DNA of 12,749 bases from Acetofilamentum sp. (GTDB lineage: Bacteria; Bacteroidota; Bacteroidia; Bacteroidales; DTU049). Below, piece after piece: positions 1-7,019 of the stretch (its first letter is position 1; each line of letters starts with the position of its first letter). The translations under genes were made by a program, and so were the position numbers. The stretch covers positions 1-12,749 of the forward strand of contig DYON01000052.1 of NCBI GenBank assembly GCA_020720525.1. The letters run 5' to 3'. The notes below the pieces were generated by a model. The model did not search any database, was not told the origin of the DNA, and was given only the letters and a program-made list of their open reading frames with translations.

Positions 1-110
1 CCGATTTTCCCGTTTTCGCTTGATTAGATTAGTTCAGTAGAGGGTGCGAAACTTGTGTTAATTATATACCTTGTTTTGCGGAATTTCAACTGCCCAATAA
101 GCAAAAACTG

Positions 111-119
111 TATATTTGC
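111..119 (+). promoter_or_regulatory. Bacteroidota-type -7 box for the S41/dacB unit
   Basis: TATATTTGC matches the Bacteroidota -7 consensus TAnnTTTG. I see no TTG/TTTG at the expected 17-23 bp upstream, so only half of the promoter is supported. The box ends about 4 nt before the ATG at 124, so transcription would begin at or next to the start codon and the mRNA would be nearly leaderless. It also argues against an upstream GTG start at 55, which would lie before the promoter. A reading frame ending at the TAG at 38-40 could be the tail of an upstream gene, but too little is visible to say. Confidence 0.5.
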
Positions 120-123
120 ATTG

Positions 124-1587
124 ATGAAGAAAGTACAGTTAATTTTGTTGTTGCTTGGTGCGTTTAGCCTAGACCAATTGCGGGCTCAGTCCGATCCGTT
201 GCCCAAATTGTCGGCCACCGAAGCTGTTGCCGACGTTAAGTTTTTGTCGGATTTGTTTTTTCAATCGCATATCAACCTTAGCTTTGTTGCCGATACCGAG
301 CATCTACGTTTTTGTCTCGATACGCTTGTTGCTGGGCTCAACGATTCCATCAGCACTTCGCAGCTATATGTTCGCTTGGCGCCAGTGTTTGGACAAATTC
401 GCGACATTCATTGCGCACTGGGTTTGCCTGCCGAAAGCAACGATTATTTGAAAAACGGTGGATTGTATCTTCCGCTGGCAGTGTTTGTTATCGACAGCAA
501 CCTATATGCAAAGAACGATATGGAGCAGCTTATTCCGTTTGGAGCCGAGATTTTGAGCATCAACGGGGTGAAATCGGATGAAATTGTTAAAACATTGCTG
601 GCCATTTCGTCGTCGGAAGGCGACAATGTGTATTCGAGGTCCGAAATTGCTGAAATAGGCTTTACTTCTCGATTTCCTTTGTTCTTTCATGTCGATTCTA
701 TTAATGTCGTTGAATATTATTCCGATTCAACTTCGCATTTCGATACAATTTTGGGTGTCGATCGGAATCAATATGCCAATCAGCGCTTTTTCGATACAGC
801 TTTTGTTGCCGAGAAAAACCCATTCCAATTGGGTTATACGTCCGATTCAACCATTGCTTATATGCGAATTGCATCGTTTATGGGCGGCGGTTTTGGCGAA
901 TACAGACGATTTTTAAGTGCCTCGTTTCGCTATATCAACCACTATTCGCCTAGTTGTTTGGTGCTCGATTTGCGCAACAATGGTGGAGGTTATGCCGATT
1001 TTGGGAAATTGCTTTGCCGCCACCTCATCGATGCGCCGTTTACCTATATCGATAACATCGTGGCGAAATCGAGTAAAATGGTGCTGCGCGAAATGCTGCG
1101 TCAAAGCCCAATGCAACCCGAACTCTACAAACTGATGAGTACAACTTTTGGGAGCAAACCGCTGCGTACCATTTTTTCGGACGTGGACGAACGAATCGAC
1201 ACCATTCCTCAGAAACAAGCAATGCCATTTCGGTCGAAAGAAGTTTATTCTGGTTTTTTGGTGGTGGCGTTCAATGGCTTAAGTGCTTCAACCACTGGAA
1301 TGGTTTGCAATGTATTGCGCAATAGACCCAATACCGTTTTTGTTGGTCAGCCTGCTGGCTGCGCTGTATCGGGAACATTTGGTCAGCCAACATCATTCGA
1401 ATTGCCCAACAGCGGCATTGTGGGACAAATAAGCATTCTTCGGTTCAATCAGACGAAAGATGAGCCAAGTCTTATCCCCATTGAACCCGATATCTTTCTC
1501 GAAGATTTTCCAACAGGGTTTTCGACCGAAAAAGATCCACAACTACTAGAAATGCTGCGTTGGATTCGCCAAAAACTCAAAAACTGA
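124..1587 (+). CDS. exported S41-family peptidase
   Basis: A 487-residue protein beginning MKKVQLILLLLGAF, a Sec signal peptide with likely cleavage near LRAQ-SDP (about residue 22). A PDZ-like stretch lies at about 115-160 (core PFGAEILSINGV). The S41 core follows: VLDLRNNGGG at about 280-289, typical of the C-terminal processing peptidase fold, and GLSASTTGM at about 386-394, where the second Ser (about 389) aligns with the nucleophile of CtpA-like enzymes. The usual GK catalytic lysine is not evident: the matching stretch reads VSGTFGQPTSFELPNSG, a pattern closer to IRBP/tricorn-like S41 members. Activity is therefore likely but unproven. The ATG at 124 is preferred over a GTG at 55 because the signal peptide and promoter both fit it. 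Its stop overlaps the dacB start (TGATG), so the two are probably co-translated. Substrate unknown; envelope location inferred. Confidence 0.85.
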   Translation: MKKVQLILLLLGAFSLDQLRAQSDPLPKLSATEAVADVKFLSDLFFQSHINLSFVADTEHLRFCLDTLVAGLNDSISTSQLYVRLAPVFGQIRDIHCALGLPAESNDYLKNGGLYLPLAVFVIDSNLYAKNDMEQLIPFGAEILSINGVKSDEIVKTLLAISSSEGDNVYSRSEIAEIGFTSRFPLFFHVDSINVVEYYSDSTSHFDTILGVDRNQYANQRFFDTAFVAEKNPFQLGYTSDSTIAYMRIASFMGGGFGEYRRFLSASFRYINHYSPSCLVLDLRNNGGGYADFGKLLCRHLIDAPFTYIDNIVAKSSKMVLREMLRQSPMQPELYKLMSTTFGSKPLRTIFSDVDERIDTIPQKQAMPFRSKEVYSGFLVVAFNGLSASTTGMVCNVLRNRPNTVFVGQPAGCAVSGTFGQPTSFELPNSGIVGQISILRFNQTKDEPSLIPIEPDIFLEDFPTGFSTEKDPQLLEMLRWIRQKLKN

Positions 1588-3038
1588 TGAGAAAATCAAC
1601 AATTATATTTCTTCTTTTTGTCTCGTCTTTTTTTCTGTCGATTGCGCAGAATGTACAGCTAAAGCAAAGTATTAGCGATCTCAAAAGCGATCCTTACATG
1701 AAGCAAGGTCGCTGGGGCTGTGTTGTGGTAAACTGTACATCGGGCAATACGGTCGAAGAATTCAATGCCGACAGTTTGTTTATTCCAGCATCCATCATGA
1801 AGTTGTGGTCAACGTCCACTGCTCTCGATGTGCTTTCCGATACATTTCGGTTCACAACCAGCGTTTTCGTAACAGGCGAAGTTGATGAGCAGGGTATTTT
1901 GCATGGCGACCTTTGGATTCGGGGCGGGGGAGACCCAACCATTGGAAGCGATTTTTTCGGAGCAGAACGTTTTATCGATTCTCTGTATCAAGCTTTGATG
2001 AAAAATGGCATCAGTTCTATCGATGGGAATATTTATGGACTTGCTACATATTTCGATTCGTTGATTATTCCCGACACTTATCCCGACGACGATTACGGAA
2101 ACTACTACGGAGCGGGAACTTCGGGGCTTATTTGGGATGGAAATCGCATGTCGCTTGTTTTTAAAACGCCCTCCGTATTTGGAGCCAGCACTACATTGTT
2201 GTCGTTTTTTCCACAATTCGAGCAGTTTGAACTCAACAACGAAACCACTTCGGGGCGCAGCGGCACTGGCGACAACAGCATTGTTTATGGTAAGCCATTC
2301 GAATTTCAGCGTCGAATCGATGGCACATTACCTCCTGCAAAAACTGACTTCAAGGTTTATGGCTCATCGCCCGATCCAGCACTCGGTTTTGCTATTGCAA
2401 TTCGCTATTTTTTAGAGAAGCGTGGCATTTTCACTTCAGGAAATTGTTTTGGCAAATATTATGGTAATATTCCTGTGTCCAATTCTCAAAAACCAATTTT
2501 GGTGTATCGTTCGGTTCAGCTTTCCGAAATCGTAAAATTCACCAACACCAATAGCCACAATGTTACTGCCGAAACTCTTCTGAAAACTGCTGGGCTTCAT
2601 TTTGCAGGCGAGGGAAGTTATACTGCTGGATTGCATGCTATTTTTTCATTGCTCGAAAAACTGAATGTCGATCGAACCAATTTGGTGCTCAACGACGGAA
2701 GTGGTTTGTCGAAGGCCGACCAAATATCGCCCCGTTCGATGGGAACTTTTTTAGAAGAAGTGCGTCAGCAGCTTTGGTTCGAAACATTTTTGAATTCGCT
2801 GCCTATTGCCGGAAAAACTGGCACTCTTTCCAATATGTTTCGCGGAACCAGCGTAGAAGGAAAACTCAGAGCCAAAAGTGGTTATATGAAAACCGTTAGA
2901 GCCTATGCTGGCTATGTCGATAATGCAAAAGGCGATGCGATGGCTTTTTGCGTAATTGTTAACAATTATTCGGGAAATGCTTTTGCCCTGAAGAAAAAGC
3001 TCGAAAATTTCATGATTGCTGTTTCGCAATCGGAGTAA
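1587..3038 (+). CDS. dacB: D-alanyl-D-alanine carboxypeptidase/endopeptidase (PBP4 type, peptidase S13)
   Basis: A 483-residue protein, close to the usual PBP4 length. It starts MRKSTIIFLLFVSSFF with likely cleavage near SIAQ-NV (about residue 21). All three penicillin-binding motifs are visible: SxxK as S69-I-M-K72 within PASIMK, SxN as S323-H-N325, and KTG as K410-T-G412 within AGKTGTLSN. Family knowledge: the enzyme trims the terminal D-Ala of peptidoglycan stems and cuts D-Ala-mDAP cross-links in the periplasm. The ATG at 1587-1589 shares its A with the stop TGA (1585-1587) of the S41 gene, which indicates translational coupling and a shared transcript. An upstream in-frame ATG at 1560 would place nine polar residues before the signal peptide and is less likely. 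No strong terminator follows; the next gene is convergent. Confidence 0.95.
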   Translation: MRKSTIIFLLFVSSFFLSIAQNVQLKQSISDLKSDPYMKQGRWGCVVVNCTSGNTVEEFNADSLFIPASIMKLWSTSTALDVLSDTFRFTTSVFVTGEVDEQGILHGDLWIRGGGDPTIGSDFFGAERFIDSLYQALMKNGISSIDGNIYGLATYFDSLIIPDTYPDDDYGNYYGAGTSGLIWDGNRMSLVFKTPSVFGASTTLLSFFPQFEQFELNNETTSGRSGTGDNSIVYGKPFEFQRRIDGTLPPAKTDFKVYGSSPDPALGFAIAIRYFLEKRGIFTSGNCFGKYYGNIPVSNSQKPILVYRSVQLSEIVKFTNTNSHNVTAETLLKTAGLHFAGEGSYTAGLHAIFSLLEKLNVDRTNLVLNDGSGLSKADQISPRSMGTFLEEVRQQLWFETFLNSLPIAGKTGTLSNMFRGTSVEGKLRAKSGYMKTVRAYAGYVDNAKGDAMAFCVIVNNYSGNAFALKKKLENFMIAVSQSE

Positions 3039-3119
3039 TGCCAGTACAATATTGCTTTTTTATTGCACAAGGAACTCAAAGAAAGGCTCGAAATGCTGCT
3101 CCAGCACACATAAGAATTT

Positions 3120-3459
3120 GTCCGCAGATTTAGGAGATTATTCACCCATTGAACTATTTTCAAAGGTGTTCATGAGCTCAGCGCAGTAGCGCCTCGGTTA
3201 CGCCGAAAATTAATTGTTCCAGCAAGGCTAACAATTTCCATGCTTTGCTTCGCAAACCAAGTAAATTGTTGGATTATCTGAATCAGATTCAATCGCCGAT
3301 TGGAGCTGATTCCATTTGTGCAAATTGGCAGATTCTCTCGGGAATTTGTGTTTTCTGCGAACCGAACCGCCTGCTGGCGGCGAGCTTAACTTGTTCCGCA
3401 AGGCAGGATGAATACCAAAAAGCAGTTTAAGCCATGACTAAACCCATTAATCTGCGGAC
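3120..3459. repeat. hairpin-rich intergenic element with 11-bp terminal inverted repeats
   Basis: GTCCGCAGATT at 3120-3130 is exactly inverted at 3449-3459 (AATCTGCGGAC). Between them lie at least seven short perfect inverted repeats: GCGC-AGTA-GCGC (3181-3192), AATTGTT/AACAATT (3212-3218/3230-3236), TTTGC-TTC-GCAAA (3244-3256), palindromes at 3279-3291 (TGAATCAGATTCA) and 3290-3302 (CAATCGCCGATTG), CCGCC-TGCT-GGCGG (3367-3380) and CTTG-TTCCG-CAAG (3390-3402). The phrase GTTCC(A)GCAAGGC occurs twice, near 3216 and 3394. No clear target-site duplication is seen at the ends. It could be a dispersed non-autonomous repeat, a remnant, or a structured RNA; the sequence alone does not decide. Confidence 0.5.
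3272..3290 (+). repeat. copy 1 of a palindromic motif flanking parE
   Basis: GATTATCTGAATCAGATTC. With one T removed it equals the reverse complement of 5502-5519. The core GAATCAGATTC is an 11-base inverted repeat (GAATC-A-GATTC). The two copies lie on either side of parE in opposite orientation. Confidence 0.5.
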
Positions 3460-3567
3460 GAGAAATTGCAATTTGAAATTTTATCGGACAATAGTGTTTC
3501 GCAATAAATAATGAATGTGATGATTTTGTTTTTGACAATTCTAAGTTGTCGAACATTCAGAAAAAAC

Positions 3568-5418
3568 CTAAAGCACTAGCTCGGGAATATCTTCTTCCAC
3601 TCTTAGGTTGTCGATAATGAAAAGCTGACGGTCGGGTGTGTTTTTTCCCATGTAGAATCGGAGTAAATCGGCCACCGAATATTCCTTTTTGAGCAATACG
3701 GGTTCTAATCGAATTTTTGGACCAATGAGGTCTCTAAATTCATCGGGACTAATTTCTCCAAGACCTTTGAATCGGGTGATTTCGGGCTTGGGACCCAGTT
3801 CTTTGATAGAATTAACACGTTCTGTTTCGGAATAGCAGTAATTTGTTTTTTGCTTATTGCGCACGCGAAATAGGGGAGTTTGTAAAATATATACATGTCC
3901 CGAGCGAATCAAATCGGGGAAAAATTGCAAGAAAAAGGTGAGCAGCAGCAGCCTGATGTGCATACCGTCGACATCGGCATCGGTAGCAAACACAATATTG
4001 TTGTAGCGAATATTTTCGATGCCTTCTTCGAGATTGATGGCAGCTTGTAGCAGATTGAATTCTTCGTTTTCATAAACAACACGCTTGCTCATCCCATAGC
4101 TATTGAGTGGCTTACCTTTCAGACTGAAAACAGCTTGTGTGTAAGGATCGCGCGCTTTGGTGATGGAACCACTGGCCGAATCGCCCTCGGTAATAAACAA
4201 AGTGGTTTCGAGACGGCGGTCGTCGCCCGATTCGTTGTAGTGCAATTTACAGTCGCGCAGCTTTTTGTTGTGCAAACTCACTTTTTTGAAGCTTTCCTTC
4301 GCAATTTTTTTAATGTTGGCCAGCTCCTTGCGTTCCTTTTCGTTCTGAACAATTTTCTGCAACAATGCGTCGGCGGTTTCGCTGTGCTTGTGTAAGAAAT
4401 TGTCAAGATTGCGTCGTACTACATCGCCAACATAATTTCGGATGGTTTGCCCGCCCGATTCCATGTATTGCGACCCAAGTTTTGTTTTGGTTTGCGATTC
4501 GAAAATGGGCTCGTGAACCCTGATGCTAATTGCAGCAACAATGGCTCCACGAATGTCGGATGCTTCGAAGTCTTTTTTGAAAAATTTGCGAATGGTATCC
4601 ACAATGGCTTCGCGAAAAGCAGCGTTGTGAGTTCCACCTTGTGTGGTGTGTTGTCCGTTCACAAACGAATAAATTTCTTCGCCGTAGTTTTTGTGACTAT
4701 GTGTGAAAGCGAATTCGAAATCACCTTCTTCCATGTGAACAATCGGATAAATGGTTTCTCCGTCGATATTGCGTTCGAGTAAATCGAGCAAACCATTTTT
4801 CGATTCAATTTTCTGACCATTGAAATGAATTACAAGCCCTTTGTTGAGGTAGGCATAATTCCATAGCAAATGCTCGATATGCTCGTTGATGTACTCGTAT
4901 TCGCCAAAAATACTTTCGTCGGGGAGCCAACTTACGCGCACCCCACGTTCGCCGGCGGCAATGGTGTCGGAATACTGCTTGTCGAGATTACCACCATTGA
5001 ATTCGGCCGAAACTTTTTGTCCATCGCGCATCGATTCAACTCTAAAAAACGAGGCCAACGCATTTACAGCCTTGGTTCCAACACCGTTGAGACCAACCGA
5101 TTTTTTAAAGACTTCGCTGTCGTATTTGGCACCAGTATTTATTTTCGATACCACATCAACCACACTACCCAATGGAATGCCACGACCATAATCGCGCACG
5201 GTCACTTGCTTATCTTTAATGGAAATCTCTATTTTTTTGCCATAGCCCATCACAAACTCGTCAATACAGTTGTCGATGATTTCCTTCATCAACACATAGA
5301 TGCCGTCGTCGTGCGATGCGCCGTTGCCCAATTTTCCAATATACATACCAGGGCGGAGACGAATATGTTCGTTCCACGCCAGCGATTTGATGCTTTCTTC
5401 GTTGTACTGCTCACTCAT
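3568..5418 (-). CDS. parE: DNA topoisomerase IV subunit B
   Basis: A 616-residue GHKL ATPase/TOPRIM protein starting MSEQYNEESIKSL, a typical Bacteroidota ParE opening. Visible motifs in order: N-box KEIIDN (E46, N50), ATP-lid motif DYGRGIP (D76), GLNGVG (109-114), QTK loop (309-311), TOPRIM EGDSASGS (E411), DADVDG (D480, D482, D484), and KGLGE (551-555). The length fits ParE, without the insertions of long GyrB proteins. Family role: ATP-driven strand passage and decatenation of daughter chromosomes with ParC as A2B2. An ATG 21 bases upstream (5439) lies only 2 nt from a TAnnTTTG box and would precede the expected transcription start, so the Met at 5418 is chosen. No parC follows; the downstream neighbour is convergent dacB. 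ParE versus GyrB is a family-flavour judgement, but membership in the type IIA B subunit is certain. Confidence 0.93.
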   Translation of the reverse strand: MSEQYNEESIKSLAWNEHIRLRPGMYIGKLGNGASHDDGIYVLMKEIIDNCIDEFVMGYGKKIEISIKDKQVTVRDYGRGIPLGSVVDVVSKINTGAKYDSEVFKKSVGLNGVGTKAVNALASFFRVESMRDGQKVSAEFNGGNLDKQYSDTIAAGERGVRVSWLPDESIFGEYEYINEHIEHLLWNYAYLNKGLVIHFNGQKIESKNGLLDLLERNIDGETIYPIVHMEEGDFEFAFTHSHKNYGEEIYSFVNGQHTTQGGTHNAAFREAIVDTIRKFFKKDFEASDIRGAIVAAISIRVHEPIFESQTKTKLGSQYMESGGQTIRNYVGDVVRRNLDNFLHKHSETADALLQKIVQNEKERKELANIKKIAKESFKKVSLHNKKLRDCKLHYNESGDDRRLETTLFITEGDSASGSITKARDPYTQAVFSLKGKPLNSYGMSKRVVYENEEFNLLQAAINLEEGIENIRYNNIVFATDADVDGMHIRLLLLTFFLQFFPDLIRSGHVYILQTPLFRVRNKQKTNYCYSETERVNSIKELGPKPEITRFKGLGEISPDEFRDLIGPKIRLEPVLLKKEYSVADLLRFYMGKNTPDRQLFIIDNLRVEEDIPELVL

Positions 5419-5441
5419 AGCTTTCTGCCTGCATTTCATGA

Positions 5442-5449
5442 CAAAATTA
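5442..5449 (-). promoter_or_regulatory. -7 box of parE promoter
   Basis: On the - strand the bases read TAATTTTG, matching TAnnTTTG. A -33 TTG is not evident at the expected distance. It lies about 23 nt upstream of the chosen parE start (5418), leaving a short leader that reads GCAGGCAGAAAGCT before the ATG. Confidence 0.5.
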
Positions 5450-5715
5450 ATACTTTCCTTGTAAAAATGAAGGAAAACTTATCAACTACTTAGTTTAGTG
5501 AGAATCTGATTCGATAATCTAATTCTAATCCCAACCGCAAAAATGCCACCTCAATTTCGTTTTAAAAGGCTTTGTAAAATGGATTAATGCTCACCTTATT
5601 AAAATTGGATTTGGAATCATGCGAAAATTTGTATTTTTGAAGTGTAGAATCTTTTGAGAAATTGATTTCCATTTTTTTGAAAGAAATGGTTGTTTGGCAT
5701 TAGGTTGAATTTAAC
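5450..5715. other. non-coding A+T-rich stretch upstream of parE
   Basis: No gene is seen. It contains the second parE-flanking palindrome (5502-5519). It also has a promoter-like pair reading right: TTTG at 5610-5613, an 18-bp spacer, then TATTTTTG at 5632-5639, which fits the Bacteroidota -33/-7 layout. Nothing intact starts just downstream, so this may be the leftover promoter of the broken gene that follows, or chance in A+T-rich DNA. Confidence 0.5.
5502..5519 (-). repeat. copy 2 of a palindromic motif flanking parE
   Basis: On the - strand it reads GATTATCGAATCAGATTC, identical to 3272-3290 apart from one missing T. The core is the inverted repeat GAATC-T-GATTC on the + strand (5502-5512). 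It lies about 55 bp upstream of the parE -7 box, so it could be a regulator site or part of a dispersed repeat. Confidence 0.5.
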
Positions 5716-5910
5716 CAGTTTGGGAGAAGTGATCATTATATTTGTTGTATGAATGAATTGATAAACTCGAAAGATTTAGAAGAAGAAGTGTTTTATTGTG
5801 AGAAGGTAATTCAAAATGGCTGAGACAGAGATACATTAGAGATTCAAATTCAAAATAAGCTATTTGTAAAAAAGGGAAATGCTATTACAAACTTTCAAGA
5901 AACACTACCA
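5716..5910 (+). pseudogene. internal fragment of a YhcG/DUF1016-family PD-(D/E)XK nuclease, with in-frame stop
   Basis: Reading through the TGA at 5821-5823, the frame gives MNELINSKDLEEEVFYCEKV, then IQNG-stop-DRDTLEIQIQNKLF, then GNAITNFQETLP. In YhcG/DUF1016 proteins the matching segment reads roughly (K)DxxEREFYxxxxIENGWSRDVLxxQI...GKAITNFxxTLP, so TGA replaces the conserved Trp codon TGG. Looser similarity continues upstream to about 5716. Beyond 5910 the frame runs into unrelated residues and stops at 5938. The N-terminal part and the whole nuclease core are absent, so this is a scrap and not a gene. Identification is from remembered family patterns; a database search was not possible. 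Confidence 0.6.
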
Positions 5911-6144
5911 AGCTACACACGCCGTAACTGCATGTTTTGATAATTGTTGAAAATGTTAAATTATTGGAAATATACCTCATTACAACGTTGGTTTGCTATG
6001 ATTTTCGTGTTTTTGCGTGGGAACGATGAATAAAACACTGAATGGTAGTTGTCAATTATGAATTAACTATGTGAAATTGGTTTTATTAGAGGAATTATTA
6101 ACACCATGAATCGATTCACTGCAATTAAGAGAGGGAAAAAGTTT
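5911..6144. other. non-coding stretch between two gene remnants
   Basis: No gene is seen. It contains an 8-bp palindrome CAACGTTG near 5982 and a perfect 12-bp palindrome TGAATCGATTCA at 6107-6118. The latter shares the GAATC/GATTC halves of the parE-flanking motif but has a different centre. The remainder shows no structure I can support. Confidence 0.5.
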
Positions 6145-6152
6145 TAACTTTG
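6145..6152 (+). promoter_or_regulatory. -7 box upstream of the broken AAA ATPase gene
   Basis: TAACTTTG matches TAnnTTTG and lies 21 nt before the ATG at 6174. No -33 TTG is seen at 17-23 bp upstream. The same TAACTTTG octamer lies ahead of glyA, which supports its use as a promoter element. Confidence 0.5.
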
Positions 6153-6173
6153 CCAACTGAATAAATTGAAAAT

Positions 6174-6774
6174 ATGATAAAATTAATTCACATAAAAAAC
6201 TTCAAATCGGTTGTTGACTTGTCCCTTGATTTAGGAAATTTCAACGTTTTGATAGGAGAGAACGGTTGTGGAAAATCCAATATTTTAGAAGCTGTTGCTT
6301 TTGGAGCTGCTGCAAGTAATAACAAACTTGACTATGAATATTTTAGTAACAGAGGGATAAGGGCAACAAATCCTGAATTTATGTTTTCTGCTTTTAGCAA
6401 TGGAAAAAGAAAAATAAAGAAGTTGCCCTTAAAGAAATAGATAAAATATTCAAAGCGATTTATTTTGAAGATAATGAGGATAAAAAAAATAAAGTTTTAA
6501 TTGAAATTGGTGAAAACCAAAATGAGATATTATTGATTTCAAATCTTTTAAACCATTTAGAGAAGATATTGCTTACAAAGAGTTTTTTGCAACCCTCTAC
6601 CCAACAATACTAGAAACAACTTTCTCTTCAAGGGAAATTTCAGATTATATGATTTATTCTCCTGAACAAAGCTATTTACGAAAAACGGAGGAGCCTTCCC
6701 CAATTTATCCTCTTGGCAATAAAGGTGAAGGACTTTTTCAATTTTTAAAAGAACTTGCTTTTAACCTGGATTAA
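6174..6774 (+). pseudogene. AAA-family ATPase (SMC/OLD-like), frameshifted and truncated
   Basis: The first frame opens MIKLIHIKNFKSVVDLSLDL and has Walker A GENGCGKSN (about residues 29-37). It then ends early at 6440. Family-like sequence resumes in the -1 frame after the A-rich run 6404-6414 (NKEVALKEIDKIFKAIYF) and shifts -1 again near 6525. There it reads DFKSFKPFREDIAYKEFFAT, and further on DYMIYSPEQ and PLGNKGEGLFQFLKEL, before a stop at 6772-6774. The first shift is exactly repaired by one extra A. Known relatives are single-domain P-loop ATPases, often in defence or mobile regions, that continue for another 100 or more residues with Walker B and signature motifs. Those motifs are missing here. 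Traces such as WIKKIHRLIFFDS in a third frame suggest further decay. Homopolymer sequencing error is an alternative for the first shift. Confidence 0.82.
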
Positions 6775-6828
6775 AAAAATTCATCGACTCATTTTTTTTG
6801 ATAGTAGTAAGTTTTTGTCCTTTTTATG

Positions 6829-6858
6829 TTGTGGGTAATGAAAAATATATTATTTTTG
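6829..6858 (+). promoter_or_regulatory. candidate Bacteroidota promoter (-33 TTG / -7 TATTTTTG)
   Basis: TTG at 6829-6831, a 19-bp spacer, then TATTTTTG at 6851-6858 fit both consensus elements and spacing. The predicted start near 6865 would give the exported protein at 7020 a leader of roughly 150 nt. The A+T richness of the region raises the chance-match risk. Confidence 0.45.
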
Positions 6859-6996
6859 AACTTCAATTCTTTGTGGATGAAAGATTCAAGAGGAAAAAAG
6901 TACTTGAACTGTCCAATGTTTATGTTGGAATTGTTTGAGTTTTTTGAAAGGAATAACTTCTCTTCAGACAATGGATTGATACGACAATTGAAATGA
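6838..6996 (+). CDS. possible small protein of 52 residues (doubtful)
   Basis: An open frame starting MKNILFLNFNSLWMK and ending NGLIRQLK. Its TGA (6994-6996) overlaps an ATG at 6993 that is in frame with the next gene (ATGA overlap). I do not recognise it. No ribosome-binding site stands out, and the candidate promoter at 6829-6858 overlaps its start. It may be a remnant of sequence between the broken ATPase and the next gene, or a chance frame. Its interior Met at 6877 would lie downstream of the predicted transcription start. Confidence 0.2.
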   Translation: MKNILFLNFNSLWMKDSRGKKYLNCPMFMLELFEFFERNNFSSDNGLIRQLK

Positions 6997-7019
6997 TAAT
7001 GCAAAATATGAACACTCAG

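Larger units (their letters stand above)
3039..3567. other. non-coding interval between convergent dacB and parE
   Basis: No convincing gene lies here. The middle part (3120-3459) is a hairpin-rich element described separately. Toward parE there is a small inverted repeat, GACAA(3534-3538)/TTGTC(3546-3550), extendable to 7 bp with one wobble pair. It lacks a U-tract on either strand, so I do not call it an intrinsic terminator, although it lies just past the parE stop. Confidence 0.7.

Noticed and set aside
55..123. GTG at 55 as start of the S41 gene
   Set aside because: It would precede the -7 box and put 23 residues ahead of a clear signal peptide that starts at the ATG at 124.
3245..3430. 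61-codon open frame in the dacB-parE spacer
   Set aside because: It lies wholly inside the hairpin-rich repeat element, has no promoter or ribosome-binding site, and its translation is unremarkable.
4870..5493. 207-codon open frame on the + strand opposite parE
   Set aside because: It lies antisense to strongly conserved ParE motifs, has no recognisable domain or start signals, and is explained by the codon bias of the opposite strand.
5737..5744. TATATTTG as a promoter for a 24-codon peptide starting at 5749
   Set aside because: Family-like sequence of the YhcG scrap appears to continue upstream through this site, so it is more likely former coding sequence; the peptide ends at the TGA that replaces Trp.
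5911..6000. Integron attC-like site (GCCGTAAC ... CAACGTTGG)
   Set aside because: The two halves do not pair with each other and neither fits the RYYYAAC/GTTRRRY core pair; no integrase is in view.
6404..6416. Programmed -1 frameshifting in the AAA ATPase gene
   Set aside because: No proper X XXY YYZ slip site lies in the right frame, and a second unrelated shift and later stop follow, so decay or sequence error is simpler.
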